A stretch of 64,000 bases of DNA, taken from contig OW818658.1 of the NCBI GenBank assembly GCA_942492815.1, positions 992,001 through 1,056,000 on the forward strand. The letters run 5' to 3'. The notes under the pieces are model-generated. The model was given only the letters and a program-made list of their open reading frames with translations. It ran no database searches and was not told the origin of the DNA. Every line of letters begins with the position of its first letter. The first letter of the stretch is position 1. This document shows, piece after piece, positions 1-7,472 of this stretch. The translations under genes were made by a program, and so were the position numbers. Source of the DNA: JAEUWI01 sp942492815 (GTDB lineage Bacteria > Hydrogenedentota > Hydrogenedentia > Hydrogenedentales > JAEUWI01).

Positions 1-2018
1 TGGGCGTAGGCTGGGCTGCGCAGCAAGGTCATGCGCATTTCGTTTTCCTTGACGTCAAAGCCGTACTGGCCGTCGTTGAGGATGGCCAGGCCATAGGGTG
101 TGCCAGCCACGTCGCCGCTGAGGTCAAACCACTGCTGGCCGGATTCCTCGTAGCCCGTGGACTCGCGCACCTGATGGGCATAGGCCGTCTCAAAGGTCGC
201 ATCACCCTGCCCGATGCGGGTATCAAAGCACAATTTCAGCGCGTGGTAGGCCTCCTGCCAGTTCACACGAAGGCGGACGTCGATCCGGGGACAATCGCGG
301 TACAGGGTCAGTTCCTGAATCGCCTGGGACTTGCCAAAGCTGGTGGTGACTTCAATCGTTGCCAGCACGTCGCCTTGCTCGACCAGCCGGAGGCGCGCCT
401 GGCCGAAGCGGCCCGCTTCGATGTTGAACTCCTTCAGCGAATGCCCCCACGTGTCCGAGGTATCCACCATGGCCGCCAGGGTGAGGCCGCTCTGGAGCAC
501 TTCCGTGCGGCTCTGTTTGTCATAGAGGCGCGTGATGCATCCGTCGCCCGGATCCAGTTCGATGCGCCACCAGTGATTCTCCAGCGTGCAACGATCAGCG
601 GTCAGGGGATTGTGGGAGCGGGTGCTCGAAAGGCCGGAGCGCGCGTGGAAGCAGCGATAGCCCAGGGCGGGTATCTCGGCCACGAAGGCGTAGCGATCCC
701 CGGCGAAGGGCATCTTGCTGAGGATCTCGCCCTTAATTTCCTGCACCGGCACGGCGATCGCGTTTTCGTCGACCAGATGAAGGGGCTCTTCCAGTTCGCG
801 GCGAATGATGCCCGAAGCGAGGAGGGGCTGGGTCACCGGCCAGGGAAGGGGATTGAAGACGACAATCGTGTTTCCTGCCGGGGTGGTGTCGATGTCCCGA
901 GCAATGGTCTGGATCGACTCATTGATGATCGCCTTGGCCGCATGGCGCGCCGCGCCCATCTGATCCCGGGTGTCCTCGTAGGACGATTCCAGACTTGTGC
1001 CCGCGAGGATGTCGTGGAAGTGGTTGTAGAGCAGGTTGCGCCACGCCTCCGAAAGGGTCTCACGGGGATAGGGGGTGGCGCGCAGGAGCCACGCCATGCT
1101 CGCCAGACGCTCGGCGTTCAGCAGGGCATGCTCCGCTTCCCGATTCCACTTCTTTACCCCGGCATGAACGCTGTAGCAGCCCCGGGCATGACACTGGAGC
1201 TCGTTGCGATCCACATAGAAGGTCTCCGGGTCGAGATCGGTCTGAATCGCGTCAAAATACGTTTCCAGCGTCGAGAAGACGGGCTTCAACTGGCCGTTCT
1301 CGGCCTGGAGCCCCTCGATTTCGGCGATGGCCGCTTTCGTCGGGCCGCCGCCGTGATTGCCCACGCCGTAGAAGCCGAGAATCTGGGTCTGGCCCGGATT
1401 CAACTGGGGATTGCCGGGCACCGATTCCATGCGCTCCCGGGTGCTGTACCAGCAATTGTAATCCGGGCCCAGGTTGCTCGTCAGCACGCGGCTGCCGTCG
1501 GGCGCTTCCCACCAGAAGGTGGTGCCGCCGGGATAATCCCGCTCAACCACCGCCATAGGCCGCATGAACATGTAGTAGTTCAGTCCCAGCCCCCGCAGGA
1601 TCTGGGGCAGGTTGCCCGGGTGGCCAAAAGTGTCGGGGTTGAAGCCGATGACGGCCTTCTTACCGAACTCCTGCTGAAAGAAACGCTGGCCGTGGAGGCC
1701 ATGGCGCACCAGGGATTCACCCGAGGGAATATTGCAGTCCGGCTCGATCCACATGCCGCCCGCGATTTCCCAGCGGCCCTCTTCCACACGGCCCCGGATC
1801 TCCTCGAACATGTCCGGGTCGGCCGCCTTCACCCACGCATAAAAGCAGGGACTGCTCGCCGTGAAGCGAAAGTCCGGCGTCTCGTTCATTCGATCAAGGG
1901 CACTGCGAAAGGTCGCGCGGACTTCCTCGTAGCCTTCGGTCCAGCGCCAGAGCCATGTGGGGTCAATGTGGCCATGGCCGATCATGTGGAGGGTAAGGGA
2001 TTTTGGATCGGTGCTCAA
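1..2018 (-). CDS. Alpha-mannosidase, glycoside hydrolase family 38 (3' end outside window)
   Basis: Minus-strand reading frame that stays open to the window edge, so the C-terminus is missing. It hydrolyses alpha-mannosidic bonds (GH38, retaining). Seen near the N-terminus: GHGHIDPTWLW, the GH38 zinc-binding HxD segment. Further in, GGMWIEPDCNIPSGESLVRH carries the family's catalytic Asp (EPD). Later come NPDTFGHPGNLPQIL and FYGVGNHGGGPT, also typical of GH38. The start is probably a TTG at 2018: a GGAG motif lies 9 bases upstream and a TAG closes the frame just above it, inside the 9-base repeat array. The only nearby ATG falls immediately before the HGHID motif and would remove the usual lead-in residues. 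No signal peptide is visible, which suggests a cytoplasmic enzyme. It is the last gene of the minus-strand group beginning with the sigma factor at 4678. Confidence 0.9.
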   Translation of the reverse strand, partial: MSTDPKSLTLHMIGHGHIDPTWLWRWTEGYEEVRATFRSALDRMNETPDFRFTASSPCFYAWVKAADPDMFEEIRGRVEEGRWEIAGGMWIEPDCNIPSGESLVRHGLHGQRFFQQEFGKKAVIGFNPDTFGHPGNLPQILRGLGLNYYMFMRPMAVVERDYPGGTTFWWEAPDGSRVLTSNLGPDYNCWYSTRERMESVPGNPQLNPGQTQILGFYGVGNHGGGPTKAAIAEIEGLQAENGQLKPVFSTLETYFDAIQTDLDPETFYVDRNELQCHARGCYSVHAGVKKWNREAEHALLNAERLASMAWLLRATPYPRETLSEAWRNLLYNHFHDILAGTSLESSYEDTRDQMGAARHAAKAIINESIQTIARDIDTTPAGNTIVVFNPLPWPVTQPLLASGIIRRELEEPLHLVDENAIAVPVQEIKGEILSKMPFAGDRYAFVAEIPALGYRCFHARSGLSSTRSHNPLTADRCTLENHWWRIELDPGDGCITRLYDKQSRTEVLQSGLTLAAMVDTSDTWGHSLKEFNIEAGRFGQARLRLVEQGDVLATIEVTTSFGKSQAIQELTLYRDCPRIDVRLRVNWQEAYHALKLCFDTRIGQGDATFETAYAHQVRESTGYEESGQQWFDLSGDVAGTPYGLAILNDGQYGFDVKENEMRMTLLRSPAYA

Positions 2019-2042
2019 GGGAAAGTTCTCCGGCGAAACAAG

Positions 2043-2256
2043 CAGGGACTACAGGGACTACAGGGACTACAGGGACTACAGGGACTACAGGGACTACAGG
2101 GACTACAGGGACTACAGGGACTACAGGGACTACAGGGACTACAGGGACTACAGGGACTACAGGGACTACAGGGACTACAGGGACTACAGGGACTACAGGG
2201 ACTACAGGGACTACAGGGACTACAGGGACTACAGGGACTACAGGGACTACAGGGAC
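2043..2256. repeat. Tandem array of the 9-base unit CAGGGACTA, about 24 copies
   Basis: The unit CAGGGACTA repeats without visible interruption for 214 bases (23.8 copies). It fills most of the gap between the HAD hydrolase stop and the mannosidase start, ending 24 bases upstream of the TTG start. Because the period is a multiple of three, several frames remain open across it and produce spurious QGL, DYR or VVP repeats. These are not coding. On the mannosidase strand one frame contains TAG in every unit. Confidence 0.97.
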
Positions 2257-2364
2257 AGTCGGTGCCGGGAATTTACGGAAGACCGTTCGTGAAGTTTCCT
2301 GATGTGCCAGCCGTCTCTGCCGTCCCTGCAATGAAGGGAAGCAGCTTCGCTACTCCAAACGCAA

Positions 2365-3204
2365 TCACGCACTCGGAAACAAATACTCTGCCAGTGCCTT
2401 CGCTTCCGTGAAGTCCGGCACGATAATGTCCGCACCGGCCTTGATCAGGCGGGTGCGCTTATCCTCGTCGAGGCCAAACCCTTTTTTCTCGTCCGAGGCA
2501 ATACCCAGCGCGATGCCGCCGACGGCCTTCACATTGCGCAGTTCCACCGGGCCGTCACCCACCGCGAGGACTTCGGGGCCATTGAGGTTGTGGCGCGACA
2601 CGAGATCGTTGATAATCTGCTCTTTCGAGTACTCGGCGAAGGTACGCAGGGCGCCCCAGATTTCGATGAAGTAGTGATCCACGCCGAGCTTATTGGCCTC
2701 ATTGCGCACGTCATCGCGATCAGTGCCGCTGAAGACGTACAACTCCAGGCCTTCATGCTTCGAAATGATGTCCAGGAAATCGACGGAGCCCGCGACGATG
2801 GCCTTTTCGCGGGGAAGCTCGCCGGAGGCCAGGCGGGCCAGGCGTTCGCGCACGGGAACCATGAGGCGGTCAAGGTAGACCTGTTTGTAGCCCTGGGCGT
2901 CGAGCATGTCGGACTCGGCCACGAATCCATGCTCCTGGATCATCTCGACCAGCCGATCCATCTGGAGAATTGTCTGGATCCCCGTGGTCTCGTCGATCAT
3001 CGTGCGGACGGCGTCTTCGATGGCCTGGGTGGGGGCCGTGTCGCCGCAGATCATTTCCACGCAGACGGGGTGCATGATGTCCTGCCAGCCCTCGCGCAGA
3101 ATGCTAATCGTGCCATCGAAATCGAAAAGGCCATATTTGATCTTGCCCCGCTCGAATTCGTTGATGATTTCGATCTGGGTGCCGGGCAGATAATTCCTGC
3201 TCAT
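2365..3204 (-). CDS. HAD-superfamily hydrolase (phosphatase-like)
   Basis: 279-residue soluble protein of the haloacid dehalogenase superfamily, which uses an aspartyl-phosphate intermediate, usually to dephosphorylate small molecules. Motif I is DFDGT at residues 28-32, with Asp28 the expected nucleophile and Asp30 the acid/base. Motif II is the Ser in YVFSGTDRDD, and the acidic motif is VGDGPVE near residue 215. An all-alpha cap segment lies between motifs I and II. The start has a strong AGGAG 9 bases upstream. It lies 87 bases downstream of apt on the same strand, so co-transcription is likely. The substrate cannot be told from sequence; a phosphoglycolate or nucleotide phosphatase role is only a guess. 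Confidence 0.88.
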   Translation of the reverse strand: MSRNYLPGTQIEIINEFERGKIKYGLFDFDGTISILREGWQDIMHPVCVEMICGDTAPTQAIEDAVRTMIDETTGIQTILQMDRLVEMIQEHGFVAESDMLDAQGYKQVYLDRLMVPVRERLARLASGELPREKAIVAGSVDFLDIISKHEGLELYVFSGTDRDDVRNEANKLGVDHYFIEIWGALRTFAEYSKEQIINDLVSRHNLNGPEVLAVGDGPVELRNVKAVGGIALGIASDEKKGFGLDEDKRTRLIKAGADIIVPDFTEAKALAEYLFPSA

Positions 3205-3291
3205 ACTGCTTCACTCCTGGTGGATTCGGGGGAGGTTCATGGAACGGACATTACTATCCCCAGCGGCATTCCAGTGCAACGGGGGAGGCCC

Positions 3292-3813
3292 CTAGTCTAC
3301 CATGAACTCGACCAGACTGTGTACTGGCACGGGGTCGAGACGCTTGCGGCCACCCAGGGGCGGGAGCTCGACGACGAAGGCGGCTTCGAGCACCTGGCCG
3401 CCCAGGCGCTCGATGAGGCGCACCACGGCACCCACCGTGCCGCCCGTGGCCAGGAGGTCGTCGATGATGATCATGGAATTGCCGGCCTTGACCGAATCGC
3501 GGTGCATTTCGACGATAGCCGTGCCGTATTCGAGCTCGTACTCCTCCGAAATGGTGTCGGCGGGGAGTTTGCCCTTCTTGCGCGCGGTGATCAGGGGCAG
3601 GCCCATCTCATGGGCGAGTGACGCGGCAAAAATAAAGCCGCGGGCGTCCACGCCCACGATGGCGTCCACCTGGCGATCCGTGTAGCGCGCCTTGAACTGG
3701 CTGATCACATAGCGGAAGGCCTCGGGCACGAGGAGGAGGGTGGTTATGTCCTTGAACTGGATGCCCGGCTTGGGGAAATCGGGCACGTTGCGGATATGTT
3801 GGGCGAGGTCCAT
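3292..3813 (-). CDS. apt: Adenine phosphoribosyltransferase
   Basis: 173 residues, the usual length of bacterial Apt. It converts adenine and PRPP to AMP and pyrophosphate in purine salvage in the cytoplasm. The family-typical N-terminus (RNVPDFPKPGIQFKDITTLL) is followed by VGVDARGFIF and the PRPP-binding loop MIIIDDLLATGGT near residues 115-127. It starts with ATG, with AGGA 6 bases upstream. It sits between the sigma factor (34-base gap) and the HAD hydrolase, so the three probably share a transcript. Confidence 0.97.
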   Translation of the reverse strand: MDLAQHIRNVPDFPKPGIQFKDITTLLLVPEAFRYVISQFKARYTDRQVDAIVGVDARGFIFAASLAHEMGLPLITARKKGKLPADTISEEYELEYGTAIVEMHRDSVKAGNSMIIIDDLLATGGTVGAVVRLIERLGGQVLEAAFVVELPPLGGRKRLDPVPVHSLVEFMVD

Positions 3814-3847
3814 GGGGATTCCTGGGGCGTTGCGTCGCCACCTTGGA

Positions 3848-4678
3848 TCAGGGGCGGAAATCGTCTTCGTGGGCGGAGGCGTAGACCCGGAGGCGCTTCA
3901 TCACGTCCTTCTCGATCTGGCGGATCCGCTCCCGGGTGAGCTTATACTTCTTGCCCGTCTCTTCGAGGGTGTGGGCCTTGCCGTCATAGAGCCCGTAGCG
4001 ATAGCGAATGATATTGGCCTCGCGCTCGGTCAATTGGGTCATCAGTTCCGCCATCTGTTGGTCGAGCTCGATCTGTTCGATCGCCCGGTCCACGCGAAGC
4101 GGCTCAATGCTCTCCGGTATACCCCGGTCTCCTTCGGAATCCGTCGTCTGGATGCGCTCCAGCGGCGTGATGACGTCGGCAAACTCCTGCAGGCGACGGG
4201 CCTCGGCCACTTTGATGCCGAGGCTCTTGGCCACCGCTTCGATATCCGGGTACTTGCCCGACTTGATATATTCCGATTCTACAAACTTCTTGTACCGCGC
4301 CACGTTGTCGGTGATATACACCGGAATGCGCACCGTGCGACCATGGTTGGACAGCGACCGGGTGACGGCCTGACGGATCCACCACGTGGCATAGGTGGAG
4401 AATTTGCAGCCCCGGTCCGGGTCGTAGCGCTCCACGGCCTTCATGAGGCCCAAGTTGCCCTCCTCGATGAGGTCCATCAAGGGCAAGCCGTAATACAGGT
4501 ACTTCTTGGCGATACTGACCACCAGGCGCAGGTTCGACACGATCAGTTTCTTGCGTGCCGAAGCCTCGCCCGCCAGGGCCAGTTTGGAAAGGCGGATCTC
4601 TTCTGACGAAGAGAGCAGCGGAATCTTGGAGATTTCCGCCAGATAAGTGCTGAGGCCATTTTCACGCGTATCAGACAT
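3848..4678 (-). CDS. RNA polymerase sigma-70 family factor (primary-like, group 2 size)
   Basis: 276 residues. Region 1.2 is seen at the N-terminus (LSTYLAEISKIPLLSSSEE). Region 2 follows (NLRLVVSIAKKY, LIEEGNLGLMKAVERYD, RGCKFSTYATWWIRQAV), then region 3 and a complete region 4 with helix-turn-helix (LTEREANIIRYRYGL, TLEETGKKYKLTRERIRQIE). There is no region 1.1 or large non-conserved insert, so the length fits RpoS/SigB/HrdB-type group 2 factors rather than a full RpoD. It starts a minus-strand group with apt and the HAD gene. It is divergent from tadA across a 301-base gap. It could in principle still be the principal sigma factor of a reduced type. Confidence 0.93.
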   Translation of the reverse strand: MSDTRENGLSTYLAEISKIPLLSSSEEIRLSKLALAGEASARKKLIVSNLRLVVSIAKKYLYYGLPLMDLIEEGNLGLMKAVERYDPDRGCKFSTYATWWIRQAVTRSLSNHGRTVRIPVYITDNVARYKKFVESEYIKSGKYPDIEAVAKSLGIKVAEARRLQEFADVITPLERIQTTDSEGDRGIPESIEPLRVDRAIEQIELDQQMAELMTQLTEREANIIRYRYGLYDGKAHTLEETGKKYKLTRERIRQIEKDVMKRLRVYASAHEDDFRP

Positions 4679-4979
4679 GGACGCTCTTCAGGGTAAAAGC
4701 CCGGAGTTTCGACTGGAATAGCTAGATCTATTCAAGGAACTGAATTCATAAGACGGATTTTTTCATATCAGAGCAACATTCTTTACAAAAGCTGAGAATT
4801 ATGTCTACTCTCGGCTACATGATACAAAACAAGACCGGACGGTTCAAGGCTGAGGGGAACTATAAAATTAGCCGAAGCAACAGTATTCATAGCCTGTGTC
4901 AATATATTAGCTCGGACATTTCCGCAGCGACGCTGTTGCGGTTGACAAGCTGCACCCTCGCAAAGGACAATACCCCGCT
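4679..4979. other. Divergent intergenic region between the sigma factor and tadA
   Basis: 301 bases, noticeably richer in A and T than the flanking genes. It must hold the promoters of both divergent genes. A small plus-strand frame from 4801 overlaps the tadA start and has no ribosome site or recognisable product. No tRNA or riboswitch was recognised. Confidence 0.6.
4942..4971 (+). promoter_or_regulatory. Possible sigma-70 promoter of tadA
   Basis: TTGACA (4942-4947) and GACAAT (4966-4971) are separated by 18 bases. The -35 is perfect and the -10 matches 4 of 6 positions. Transcription would begin near 4978, only a few bases from the tadA ATG at 4980. The message would then be almost leaderless, consistent with only a weak, distant AAGGA before the ATG. 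Confidence 0.35.
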
Positions 4980-5456
4980 ATGCTTGATCCAAACGAACGT
5001 TACATGACCTATGCCCTCCGGGAGGCCGAACGCGCCATGGAACAAGGGGAAGTTCCTGTCGGTTGCGTGATCGTCCACAAGGGCGAGATTATTGCCAAGG
5101 CCCATAACCAGCGGGAAACCCTCCAGGACCCCACGGCCCACGCGGAGGTCATCGCCATTACGGCCGCCGCCGCGCGGCTGGGTAGTTGGCGTCTGGAAGA
5201 TACCCAGATGTACGTTACGCTGGAACCCTGCCCCATGTGCGCCGGGGCCATCATCCTTTCCCGAATTCCCGAAGTGCACTATGGTGCCAGCGATCCCAAA
5301 GCGGGCGTCTGTGGGAGCCTGATGAATCTGCTGGACGATACCCGCTTTAACCACCAGCCCGCCCTGCACACGGGCCTCATGGCGGATCAATGCGGTAGCC
5401 TGCTGACCAGCTTCTTCCGGGGTATCCGGGACGGCAGCCGGGCGCGGCGAAACTAG
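4980..5456 (+). CDS. tadA: tRNA adenosine(34) deaminase
   Basis: 158-residue zinc deaminase that converts A34 to inosine in the anticodon of tRNA-Arg(ACG). The zinc and catalytic motif HAE is at residues 54-56 and PCPMCAGA supplies Cys84 and Cys87. The product-typical tail GVCGSLMNLLDD and FNHQP follows. Length and order match TadA rather than cytidine or guanine deaminases. A ribosome site is weak (AAGGA 12 bases upstream), see the promoter entry. It is followed by a 96-base gap and the ceramidase-like gene. Confidence 0.95.
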   Translation: MLDPNERYMTYALREAERAMEQGEVPVGCVIVHKGEIIAKAHNQRETLQDPTAHAEVIAITAAAARLGSWRLEDTQMYVTLEPCPMCAGAIILSRIPEVHYGASDPKAGVCGSLMNLLDDTRFNHQPALHTGLMADQCGSLLTSFFRGIRDGSRARRN

Positions 5457-5552
5457 CCCAAGAAGTTTTTGGGGCACAACCAAAACATTTCTGTGTCCGG
5501 GAGAGTCTAACGGTCGTTATATTCACCACAACTACCCACGGAGAGAACCCCA

Positions 5553-6821
5553 ATGTTACGAATCCCCAGGTTATTGATTCCAGCCCTTTGCCTGTCGATA
5601 CTACTGGCCTTTCCCGCCGCCGCCCTTAAAGTGGGGGCGGGTGTGCGCGTGATTACGCCGAAAAAACTCATGCCCATTTCCGGTGGCGTGGGAACGCCCG
5701 AGGCCGCCACTGGGTTCCAGGGTGATCTCTTCGCACGGGCCATTGCCTTCGAAGACGGGGATGTGCGCATCGCCCTGGTGGGCCTTGACTGTCTCGGCTT
5801 TCCCGGCGTACTCGCCGACCAGGTCCGCGCCAAAGTGGAGGGAATCCCCGGCACCAATATTCTGATTGGCGCGACGCATACCCACAGCGCACCCGATTTG
5901 TATGCCTTCCCCGACGGCAAAGGCGGTCACAACGGCGATATGGAATACATCGCTTGGGTGATCGACGAGACTGCGGCGGCGATCAACGAAGCGGTGAAGA
6001 ATCTGGAACCTGCAGTCCTCAAGATTGCCGTGGGCGAGGCCAAAGGCAAGATCGCCTACAACTACTACGCACCCGAACTCTACGACCCCCGTTGCGGCGT
6101 CATCCAGGCGGTGGACCCCGAGGCGGGCAAGGTCATTGCCACGCTCGTGAACTATGCGAGCCACCCGGAAGTCATGGGCACCGGTCGCAAGACGATCAGC
6201 CCCGATTTCTGCGGACCGCTCTACGACCGGATCGAGGCCGCCACCGGCGCCATGGCCATGTTCATGAACGGCGCCCAGGGCGGTATGGTGACAGCCGATT
6301 GTCGCGGTGAGGACGGAGAAGACGTGCAGAACTGGGACGAGTGCATCCGCATCGGCAACCTCCTCGCGGACGAGGCCCTGCGTATCGTGAAAGATGCGCC
6401 GGTTCAAGAGGCACCCGCGCTGTACTGTGCCGCGGAAAGGCTCGAGTTTCCGATCACCAGCCCGCTGATCCTTCAGTTGTTCGGGACTTCCGGTCTGGAC
6501 TACAGCAGCGTTTCCGACGGCGACAGCATCACGACCCAAATGAACCTGATCAATCTTGGCACGGCCCAGTTGGTCAATATCCCCGGCGAGGCCCTGCCGA
6601 ATATCGGGTTCTACCTGAAGCGCAAGATGCCCACGGAGCACGCCTTCCTCCTCGGCCTGACCAACGATGCTTTCGGCTACATCCTGACCAAGGAAGACTT
6701 CCAAAGTTTCAAGCGTTATGATTATGTTTCGCGCACCAGCTTGGGCGAGCAGACCGGCCCCATCCTGGTGGATTCCATCCTCGCCATGGTCGGGAAGCAC
6801 CCCCAGCCCGCCAAGCCCTGA
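5553..6821 (+). CDS. Exported neutral/alkaline ceramidase-like hydrolase (N-terminal domain only)
   Basis: 422 residues with an N-terminal signal peptide (about residues 1-24, ending PAAA). It resembles the N-terminal catalytic domain of neutral/alkaline non-lysosomal ceramidases. The metal-binding THTHSAPD is at 108-115 (His109 and His111), followed by NYASHPEVMG, a second zinc-ligand region, and MNGAQGGMV. True ceramidases are longer and have a C-terminal immunoglobulin-like domain, which is absent here. Many short bacterial homologues have no proven substrate, so lipid amide hydrolysis is inference. GGAGAG lies upstream of the ATG. A strong hairpin terminator follows the stop. Confidence 0.85.
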   Translation: MLRIPRLLIPALCLSILLAFPAAALKVGAGVRVITPKKLMPISGGVGTPEAATGFQGDLFARAIAFEDGDVRIALVGLDCLGFPGVLADQVRAKVEGIPGTNILIGATHTHSAPDLYAFPDGKGGHNGDMEYIAWVIDETAAAINEAVKNLEPAVLKIAVGEAKGKIAYNYYAPELYDPRCGVIQAVDPEAGKVIATLVNYASHPEVMGTGRKTISPDFCGPLYDRIEAATGAMAMFMNGAQGGMVTADCRGEDGEDVQNWDECIRIGNLLADEALRIVKDAPVQEAPALYCAAERLEFPITSPLILQLFGTSGLDYSSVSDGDSITTQMNLINLGTAQLVNIPGEALPNIGFYLKRKMPTEHAFLLGLTNDAFGYILTKEDFQSFKRYDYVSRTSLGEQTGPILVDSILAMVGKHPQPAKP

Positions 6822-6846
6822 GGGCGAGACCAGGCCGTAAATCTGC

Positions 6847-6885
6847 GACGGATCGGACCGATCACACGGATCGGGCCGATCCGTC
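6847..6885 (+). terminator. Long hairpin terminator after the ceramidase-like gene
   Basis: Arms 6847-6856 and 6876-6885 pair over 10 bases. After an A/G mismatch, 6858-6863 pairs with 6869-6874 around a 5-base loop. TTACTTTT follows. It lies 25 bases after the stop at 6821. Confidence 0.8.
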
Positions 6886-6907
6886 TTACTTTTGGGCGTT
6901 ACCGGGC

Positions 6908-6935
6908 TAAAGTGCGGGGCGACTACTGCCGAAAA
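6908..6935 (+). promoter_or_regulatory. Possible sigma-28 (FliA-type) promoter
   Basis: TAAAGTGC (6908-6915) and GCCGAAAA (6928-6935) with a 12-base spacer resemble the flagellar sigma-28 consensus TAAAGTTT-N11-GCCGATAA. Seven of eight -10 positions match. The site lies after the terminator and about 50 bases upstream of the small gene at 6984. The spacer is one base longer than the consensus, so this is a proposal. Confidence 0.4.
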
Positions 6936-6983
6936 TAGGAATGTACGAAGAAGATACAGGCCCAATGCAGAAAGGAGGCTGGT

Positions 6984-7184
6984 ATGACTGGAGTAACCGG
7001 AAGTGTCAGCGGCGTTGGGGCCGGTGTAAGTCAGGGCCGATATCATGGTTCTGTACAGCCGACTCGTCTGAAGGATCAGGAACAGTCGTCTGCCGGTGCG
7101 AGAGCCGCTGCATTGCAGTTGATTCAAAGCGCCATTACAGTAACTGCGGGTACGTCCGGACACGACCTCGACGTGCTGGCTTAG
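6984..7184 (+). CDS. Small 66-residue protein, possibly YjfB-like putative motility family
   Basis: A near-ideal ribosome site, AAAGGAGG, lies 5 bases before the ATG, and the gene is bounded by hairpins on both sides, so it forms its own transcription unit. The product is small and polar, with no membrane segment. A Gly/Ser-rich start is followed by a helix-like ARAAALQLIQSAI and a terminal SGHDLDVLA. The arrangement (helix with Leu-Leu/Gln repeats, then a terminal [LI]DV.A) resembles YjfB-type 'putative motility proteins', but the similarity is weak. The FliA-like promoter upstream would agree with a motility role. No flagellar gene is in this window. That the gene is real is much surer than its function. 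Confidence 0.6.
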   Translation: MTGVTGSVSGVGAGVSQGRYHGSVQPTRLKDQEQSSAGARAAALQLIQSAITVTAGTSGHDLDVLA

Positions 7185-7204
7185 CACTCACAAAACTCCT
7201 TTTG

Positions 7205-7236
7205 AAGGAGGCGCGGCACGGATGCTGCGCCTCCTT
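7205..7236 (+). terminator. Rho-independent terminator of the small gene
   Basis: AAGGAGGCGC (7205-7214) pairs perfectly with GCGCCTCCTT (7227-7236). The inner GCA/TGC pairs extend the stem around a CGGA loop. It begins 20 bases after the stop codon at 7184. Confidence 0.85.
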
Positions 7237-7340
7237 CCCTCGTTTTCAGGGGAGTTGGAGGCGGAGGCTGGAGAGGTGCCAGGTGCTGAAGAATGGGTCG
7301 TATGGGTCGTTAGGAAAATATCGCCTGGGCCCACAACTGT

Positions 7341-7368
7341 CCACTATCCACTATCCACTATCCACTAT
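7341..7368. repeat. Four tandem copies of CCACTAT
   Basis: The 7-base unit CCACTAT is repeated four times, in the 288-base gap before the membrane protein at 7473. Apart from this repeat and the terminator at 7205, nothing recognisable is seen in the gap. Confidence 0.9.
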
Positions 7369-7472
7369 CAACTCTTGGGACTCAACCCCCTCGCGCCTTT
7401 ACCCGCCTTTCGCTACTGGGCTAAAATGCCCACGGGCCTCAAAGTCACGCAGCAGCATCGGGAAAACATTTC

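Noticed and set aside
2043..2256. CRISPR array
   Set aside because: Units are 9 bases with no spacers, so this is a simple tandem repeat.
1963..2331. Proline/valine repeat protein (VVP repeats) on the minus strand
   Set aside because: It is a translation of the 9-base tandem array and has no ribosome site or flanking domain.
174..2411. Long plus-strand frame opposite the mannosidase
   Set aside because: It is the shadow of the GH38 gene, ending in repeat-encoded QGL units. The minus strand holds the real GH38 motifs.
4801..5007. Short plus-strand gene upstream of tadA
   Set aside because: It overlaps the tadA start, has no ribosome site and shows no protein-like signature.
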